Source: Fimenecus sp963624605
GTDB lineage: Bacteria > Bacillota > Clostridia > Oscillospirales > Acutalibacteraceae
DNA length: 8,843 nucleotides
NCBI GenBank assembly: GCA_963624605.1
Contig: CAVFQD010000069.1
Location: 1-8,843, forward strand
Reading direction: 5' to 3'
Positions 5,115 to 8,843 of the stretch are shown here, in pieces. The notes beneath the pieces are model-generated. The model was not told the origin of the DNA. It worked only from the letters and a program-made list of their open reading frames with translations, and ran no database searches. Both the position numbers and the translations under genes were made by a program. Position 1 is the first letter of the stretch; each line of letters starts with the position of its first letter.

Positions 5115-5912
5115 ATGAAAATAGGTTTTATAGGCGCTGGAAATATGGCGTCTGCCATAGTCGGCGGCGCTGTAAAAAGCGGAAAGTTTGCGCCGGAGGA
5201 TATTTTTGTTTATGACATCAACAGCGAAAAGGCAGATGCACTGAAAAATGAATTGAAAATCAACAACTGTGTAGATGTTGATTCGCTTATTGACAGCGTT
5301 GATGCAGTTGTGCTTGCAGTCAAGCCTAATGTTTTCCCGACGCTTCTTCCGTCGATAAGCGGAAAGATTAACAGCGCAAAGTCGCTTGTAATATCCATCG
5401 CCGCGGGAAAGTCCGTTGCTGAAATTAACGGCTTGCTCGGCACCGAGGTTCCCGTTGTTCGCATAATGCCGAATATTAACGCAACGGTTCTTGAAGCTAT
5501 GTCGGCTTATTGCTGTAACGGCTTGGTAACAGACAACCAAAAGGCTTTGGTTGAAAAGCTTTGCTCTTCTTTCGGCAAGGTCGTTTCGATTGAGGAAGAA
5601 AAGTTTTCGGTATACAGTGCGATAGCCGGCTGTGCTCCCGCTTTCTCATATATGTTTATAGATTCTCTTGCCCGTGCGGGCGTTAAGAACGGACTTAACA
5701 AAGCGCAAGCGCTTGAAATTGCGGCACAGACGGTTCTCGGAAGCGCAAAGAAAATCCTCGAAAGCGAAGAGCATCCGTGGGAGCTTGTCGATAAGGTCTG
5801 TTCTCCGGGCGGCACAACAATTGAGGGCGTATGCGCATTGCAGGAAAACAGCTTTGAGGCGACGGTTGCAATCGCTGTTGAGGCTTCATATCTTAAAGAT
5901 AAATCATTATAA
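5115..5912 (+). CDS. proC: Pyrroline-5-carboxylate reductase
   Basis: Last step of proline synthesis: reduces 1-pyrroline-5-carboxylate to L-proline with NAD(P)H in the cytosol. The 265 residues match the family length. The N-terminal Rossmann domain has GFIGAGNMASAI (4-15) for the nucleotide, then AVVLAVKPN (64-72) and SIAAG (94-98). The C-terminal dimerisation and substrate domain has AGCAPAF (171-177), AGVKNGL (188-194), the AAQTVLGSAK stretch (203-212) and the signature SPGGTTIEGV (230-239). The segment after MPN reads INATV (121-125), where NTPA is common, a mild variation. ATG 5115 is the canonical start (MKIGFIGAGNM), one base after the mscL stop. The ribosome site is only a weak GGTGA, so translation is probably coupled to mscL. 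A clear terminator follows. Confidence 0.95.
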   Translation: MKIGFIGAGNMASAIVGGAVKSGKFAPEDIFVYDINSEKADALKNELKINNCVDVDSLIDSVDAVVLAVKPNVFPTLLPSISGKINSAKSLVISIAAGKSVAEINGLLGTEVPVVRIMPNINATVLEAMSAYCCNGLVTDNQKALVEKLCSSFGKVVSIEEEKFSVYSAIAGCAPAFSYMFIDSLARAGVKNGLNKAQALEIAAQTVLGSAKKILESEEHPWELVDKVCSPGGTTIEGVCALQENSFEATVAIAVEASYLKDKSL

Positions 5913-5925
5913 TTCAGATTGTATA

Positions 5926-5953
5926 AAATCCTGTCGTAAGACGGGATTTTTTT
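5926..5953 (+). terminator. Rho-independent terminator of mscL-proC
   Basis: A 10-bp stem AAATCCTGTC/GACGGGATTT (one G-U) with a GTAA loop, followed by a run of T. It starts 14 bases after the proC stop. Confidence 0.92.
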
Positions 5954-5954
5954 G

Positions 5955-5983
5955 TTGTAAATTTTTATAAAAATTGCTATAAT
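5955..5983 (+). promoter_or_regulatory. Promoter of the ATP-grasp / Alpha-E / transglutaminase operon
   Basis: TTGTAA (5955-5960), 17 bp, TATAAT (5978-5983) with an extended -10 TGC (5975-5977). Transcription would start near 5990, directly at the ribosome binding site AAGGGGG (5992-5998), so the leader is only about 15 bases. Confidence 0.8.
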
Positions 5984-6004
5984 CAACTTGTAAGGGGGCT
6001 TTTT

Positions 6005-7321
6005 ATGTACGGGCTTATCGAACACAAGGAAGTAATAAACGAATTGCTTGCACGCTACGGCGTTAAATTCGGTATATACAAAAACAATCAGTTCAACGAG
6101 CGGCTTTTCCCGTTTGACACAATTCCGAGAATCATACCGAAAAACGAGTTTGCTTTTCTTGAAAAAGGCCTCATACAAAGGGCAGAAGCTCTCAACTGCT
6201 TTTTAAGGGATATTTATTCGGATAAGTTTATCATAAGAGACGGAATAATACCCGAGGAGTTTGTCTATACCTCGGTAGGCTTCCTACCTGCGTGCGAGGG
6301 TATAAGACCGCCAAAGGACATATTTAACCACATTTCGGGCATTGACCTTGTTCAGGGCAAGGATATGAAATGGTATGTGCTTGAGGATAATCTGCGTATT
6401 CCGTCCGGGGCGTCTTATCCGATGATTGCCCGTGAGCTTTGCCGCAGGGCAAGCCCCGATACCTTTCAGAGTAATTCCGTCTTTGACAACCGCTCTTACG
6501 GCAAGCTGCTCAAAGAGGTGTTTGATTATGTCAACACAGACGGTATAAATGTAATTCTGACTCCCGGCAGATACAATTCTGCTTTCTTTGAGCATTCATA
6601 TCTTGCAGAGAAAACTGGTGCGGTATTTGCAATGCCGCAGGATTTGTTTGTCGAGGGCAATTATCTTTATTACAGCGAATATTCGGGCGAGAGAAAAAAG
6701 GTCGGCACACTTTACCGCAGAGTTTCGGACGAATATATTGACCCGATGACTTTTTATCCCGATTCGCTTCTCGGTGTTCCGCATTTAATCGACGCATACA
6801 GAGCGGGAAATGTTGCTGTCGTAAACGCACCCGGTAACGGGGTTGCGGACGACAAGGGAATTTATTATTTTGTGCCTAAAATGATTGAATACTATCTTCA
6901 CGAGGAACCGATTTTGTCAAATGCGGTGACATATCTGCCGTATTATGAAAAAGATAGAAAATATGTGCTTGAAAACCTCGAAAAACTCGTTATAAAGGAT
7001 GTTTCTGAGTCGGGCGGATACGGAGTTGCTTTCGGCAACAATATGTCTGTGAGCGATTTAGAGAGGTTCAGAGAGCTTATTAAAACTCAGCCTCGCAGAT
7101 TTATCGCTCAGGAGGTTATCGACTTCAAGGACTTGAAGGTTTTGTCGGACGACAACAGGCAGGTTGACAGAAAAGCTGACTTGCGTGCTTTTGTTTTGTA
7201 CGGCGAGGAAATTAAGGTGTGGAGAAGCGGACTCACGAGATTTTCGCAGTCGGCGGATTCATTGGTGGTTAATTCTTCACAGGGAGGAGGTTTCAAGGAC
7301 ACATGGGTATTATCTCGATAA
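6005..7321 (+). CDS. Circularly permuted ATP-grasp (type 2) protein, predicted amide-bond ligase
   Basis: Member of the circularly permuted ATP-grasp family (COG2308). ATP-grasp enzymes activate a carboxylate as an acyl phosphate and join it to an amine; comparative genomics predicts a peptide or amide ligase, but I know of no proven substrate. Visible family signatures in the 438 residues: ERLFPFDTIPRII (32-44), WYVLEDNLRIPSG (123-135), LTPGRYNSAFFEH (185-197), TLYRRVSDEYIDP (235-247), VNAPGNGVADDKGIYYFVP (273-291), a glycine-rich ATP loop ESGGYG (335-340), DLRAFVL (392-398) and the C-terminal VNSSQGGGFKDTWVL (422-436). The N-terminal extension before the GVKFGIY segment is shorter than in members I know. 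The start is supported by AAGGGGG six bases upstream. Its end overlaps the next gene by 19 bp, and the codons for QGGG contain that gene's AGGAGG. Confidence 0.92.
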   Translation: MYGLIEHKEVINELLARYGVKFGIYKNNQFNERLFPFDTIPRIIPKNEFAFLEKGLIQRAEALNCFLRDIYSDKFIIRDGIIPEEFVYTSVGFLPACEGIRPPKDIFNHISGIDLVQGKDMKWYVLEDNLRIPSGASYPMIARELCRRASPDTFQSNSVFDNRSYGKLLKEVFDYVNTDGINVILTPGRYNSAFFEHSYLAEKTGAVFAMPQDLFVEGNYLYYSEYSGERKKVGTLYRRVSDEYIDPMTFYPDSLLGVPHLIDAYRAGNVAVVNAPGNGVADDKGIYYFVPKMIEYYLHEEPILSNAVTYLPYYEKDRKYVLENLEKLVIKDVSESGGYGVAFGNNMSVSDLERFRELIKTQPRRFIAQEVIDFKDLKVLSDDNRQVDRKADLRAFVLYGEEIKVWRSGLTRFSQSADSLVVNSSQGGGFKDTWVLSR

Positions 7322-7992
7322 AGTCAACGGACAATCTGTTTTGGCTCGGAAGATACATCGAAAGGGTATATACCACCCTGCGAATTTTTACCGAGTATTA
7401 TGACAGAATGATTGATAAGGACGAAAAATACTATGAGGACTTTTGCTCAAAGCTCGGAATAGCGAATAAGTATTCGTATAAGCAGGAGTTTATCCGTAAT
7501 TTCCTGTTTGACGAGAATGACCCGAACTCCGTTATGTATAATTTGCTTGCGGCTTATGACAATGCGGTAATTATGCGTAACGAATTGAGCAGTGAGACTA
7601 TGTCATATGTTCAAATGGCGGTTGACGCGTTTGAAAAGGACAGGTACAGTAATGCCCCCATTTTGCAGCTTCAGCAGGTGTTTGATTATATTTTTGCTTT
7701 TTGGGGCTGTGCCGACGACTATGTCGAGTCGGAGACCTCGAGGAACATACTTAAATTCGGGCGTAGCGTCGAAAGGCTTGATTTATATACGCGCTTTTCG
7801 TATCCTACCGAGCTTATAAAAAAAGAGTTCAGTATTTTGCTGAACAGACTTTATAAGGTAGGAATTGACTGTAATATTGAGGCTACCGACCGTCTTATTT
7901 CGATTATCCTTGAAAAGGACTCTTTTGATGACGATAAGAACACAATTCTCAATGAGCTTTCAAGGCTTTTCACAACTACAACGGTATATTGA
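7303..7992 (+). CDS. Alpha-E domain protein (compact form)
   Basis: All-alpha protein of the Alpha-E family (COG2307, formerly DUF403), a constant partner of the circularly permuted ATP-grasp proteins. Its biochemical role is unknown; it may be a scaffold or partner for ligation. Family signatures: NLFWLGRYIER (11-21), the central FDENDPNSVMYNLLAAYDNA and MRNELSSETM (69-100), and FGRSVERLDLYTR (152-164). At 229 residues it is well below the roughly 310 of most members I know, yet both ends look natural, so this is a compact form rather than a truncation. The ATG at 7303 is the only reasonable start; AGGAGG (7285-7290) lies 12 bases upstream, a long spacing, and translation is probably coupled through the 19-bp overlap with the ATP-grasp gene. 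Confidence 0.88.
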   Translation: MGIISIKSTDNLFWLGRYIERVYTTLRIFTEYYDRMIDKDEKYYEDFCSKLGIANKYSYKQEFIRNFLFDENDPNSVMYNLLAAYDNAVIMRNELSSETMSYVQMAVDAFEKDRYSNAPILQLQQVFDYIFAFWGCADDYVESETSRNILKFGRSVERLDLYTRFSYPTELIKKEFSILLNRLYKVGIDCNIEATDRLISIILEKDSFDDDKNTILNELSRLFTTTTVY

Positions 7993-8000
7993 GGTGGAAT

Positions 8001-8777
8001 ATGAACGAGCTTGAATTTACCTATAAAATGGATATAGACTTTTCCTCTGATGTGTTCAAGCACTGTTATTCGTTACGCTGCGTTCCGTTTGACAACGAGT
8101 TTCAGAAAATCAAGGAAGTTACTGTGGATATTACGCCGTCAAACAACCGAACCTATACGACCGACGGCTTCGGAAATACCGTTTTGACTGACAGGATTAT
8201 CGTGCCGCACCGTCATTTCAGCGTATATGTTCACGGCACGGCGCAGACGGATATAACAAAAAAGCAGCCCGAAAAGCTCAACGGAATATATAAATATCCC
8301 TCCGAATATACCAAGGCAGGGGAGAGCATAAAAAATTTTTTATCACAGCTTCCGCAGAATTTTGTCACAACTCCGGTTGACACCGCAGAACGGCTTATGA
8401 AAGAGATTCATAAGGTGTTCTGCTACCAAAGCGGTGCGACAAGCATAAGCACAACCGCTGACGAGGCATTGAAGCTCGGCTGCGGCGTGTGTCAGGATTA
8501 TTCGCATATTTTTATTTCTGTCGCAAGAACACTCGGAATTCCGTCCCGATATGTTGCGGGCATACAAAAGGGAACAGGTGAGACCCATGCTTGGGCTGAG
8601 GTGTACGATAACGGAATATGGACTGGAATAGATGTCACAAACAACAGGATGATAGACGACACATATTTGCAGTTAAGCCACGGCAGGGATTTTTCCGATT
8701 GCGGAATAAACCGAGGCTTGCTTATCGGCGGCGGAACACAAAGTCAGTCAATATCGGCGCAAGTAAAGGTGCTTTGA
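8001..8777 (+). CDS. Transglutaminase-like (papain-fold) protein
   Basis: Cysteine-peptidase-like protein of the bacterial transglutaminase superfamily (COG1305), expected in the cytosol since no signal peptide or membrane segment is seen. The 258 residues contain a beta-rich N-terminal region typical of this group (about 1-95), then the catalytic domain: Cys164 in CGVCQDYSHI, His196 in ETHAWAEVY and Asp211 in GIDVTNN. The triad is complete. Members may hydrolyse or exchange amide bonds, so it could cleave or transfer the product of the ATP-grasp protein; this is inference. ATG 8001 was chosen because GAGGTGG (7991-7997), overlapping the Alpha-E stop, lies just upstream; the in-frame TTG at 7989 overlaps that site. 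It is the third gene of the operon, with no clear U-tract terminator after it. Confidence 0.9.
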   Translation: MNELEFTYKMDIDFSSDVFKHCYSLRCVPFDNEFQKIKEVTVDITPSNNRTYTTDGFGNTVLTDRIIVPHRHFSVYVHGTAQTDITKKQPEKLNGIYKYPSEYTKAGESIKNFLSQLPQNFVTTPVDTAERLMKEIHKVFCYQSGATSISTTADEALKLGCGVCQDYSHIFISVARTLGIPSRYVAGIQKGTGETHAWAEVYDNGIWTGIDVTNNRMIDDTYLQLSHGRDFSDCGINRGLLIGGGTQSQSISAQVKVL

Positions 8778-8794
8778 CAATTTAATGAAATCAT

Positions 8795-8816
8795 AACCAC
8801 TAGTAAACTAGTGGTT
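8795..8816. repeat. Perfect 9-bp hairpin
   Basis: AACCACTAG/CTAGTGGTT with a TAAA loop, 17 bases after the transglutaminase stop. The tail is TGCAC, not a T run, so it is a poor intrinsic terminator. It could be an insertion-sequence end hairpin, a repetitive extragenic element or a transcript stabiliser. Confidence 0.5.
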
Positions 8817-8822
8817 TGCACA

Positions 8823-8837
8823 GGCCCTATAAGGGCC
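8823..8837. repeat. GC-rich 6-bp hairpin at the window edge
   Basis: GGCCCT/AGGGCC with an ATA loop, six bases after the previous hairpin and much richer in GC than its surroundings. Two adjacent hairpins of different composition recall IS200/IS605-type ends or REP-like units, but the window ends six bases later and no transposase is visible. Confidence 0.4.
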
Positions 8838-8843
8838 GCCTAC

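Noticed and set aside
5507..6178. 223-residue minus-strand open frame over proC and the next gene
   Set aside because: It runs through the proC terminator and the operon promoter, has no recognisable domain, and mirrors two solid genes.
8795..8837. Hairpins as the operon's intrinsic terminator
   Set aside because: Neither is followed by a T run (TGCAC and GCCTAC), so termination cannot be claimed.
1..8843. CRISPR arrays, rRNA, or toxin-antitoxin pairs
   Set aside because: No regularly spaced direct repeats, rRNA-like stretches or recognisable toxin or antitoxin proteins were found.

Overview
The window looks like a piece of a moderately AT-rich genome from a gut-type Clostridia bacterium (Firmicutes). 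The evidence is Bacillota-style Shine-Dalgarno sites (AAGGAGGT), near-consensus sigma-A promoters with 17-bp spacers and TGn extended -10 elements, an anaerobic NrdD ribonucleotide reductase, a PflX-type radical SAM protein, and protein sequences typical of anaerobic Clostridiales. No species can be named from the sequence alone.

The left part (1-1470) is a group II intron caught inside the anaerobic ribonucleotide reductase gene nrdD. The window opens in the reverse transcriptase/maturase ORF (RT, thumb and HNH endonuclease), passes through the catalytic domain V RNA and a domain VI-like segment, and enters the 3' exon of nrdD near 1255. The exon encodes the zinc-binding Cys4 site and the glycyl-radical loop, so functional NrdD depends on splicing. 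A strong terminator closes the gene.

Next (1500-3332) is the integration module of a mobile element. It holds a strong promoter followed within about 35 bp by a strong terminator hairpin, an excisionase-like HTH protein, a possible 40-codon coupled ORF, and a tyrosine recombinase that reads toward a tRNA gene. An intact tRNA-Ser(CGA) lies on the minus strand (3334-3422) with its own promoter. A 42-bp copy of its 5' half, up to the anticodon loop, recurs at 3560-3601 with a second, different promoter. This is an attachment-site scar: an element cut a tRNA-Ser at the anticodon loop and a complete copy now stands beside the integrase.

The right part (3656-8777) reads rightward and looks like ordinary chromosome. 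It holds a PflX-like radical SAM gene with its own promoter; an mscL-proC pair with a promoter and a terminator (MscL ends in a zinc ribbon); and a three-gene operon of a circularly permuted ATP-grasp protein, a compact Alpha-E protein and a transglutaminase-like protein. That last set is a conserved but experimentally obscure module predicted to make and process amide-linked (peptide-like) products. The window closes with two perfect hairpins that could be the end of a small mobile or repetitive element.
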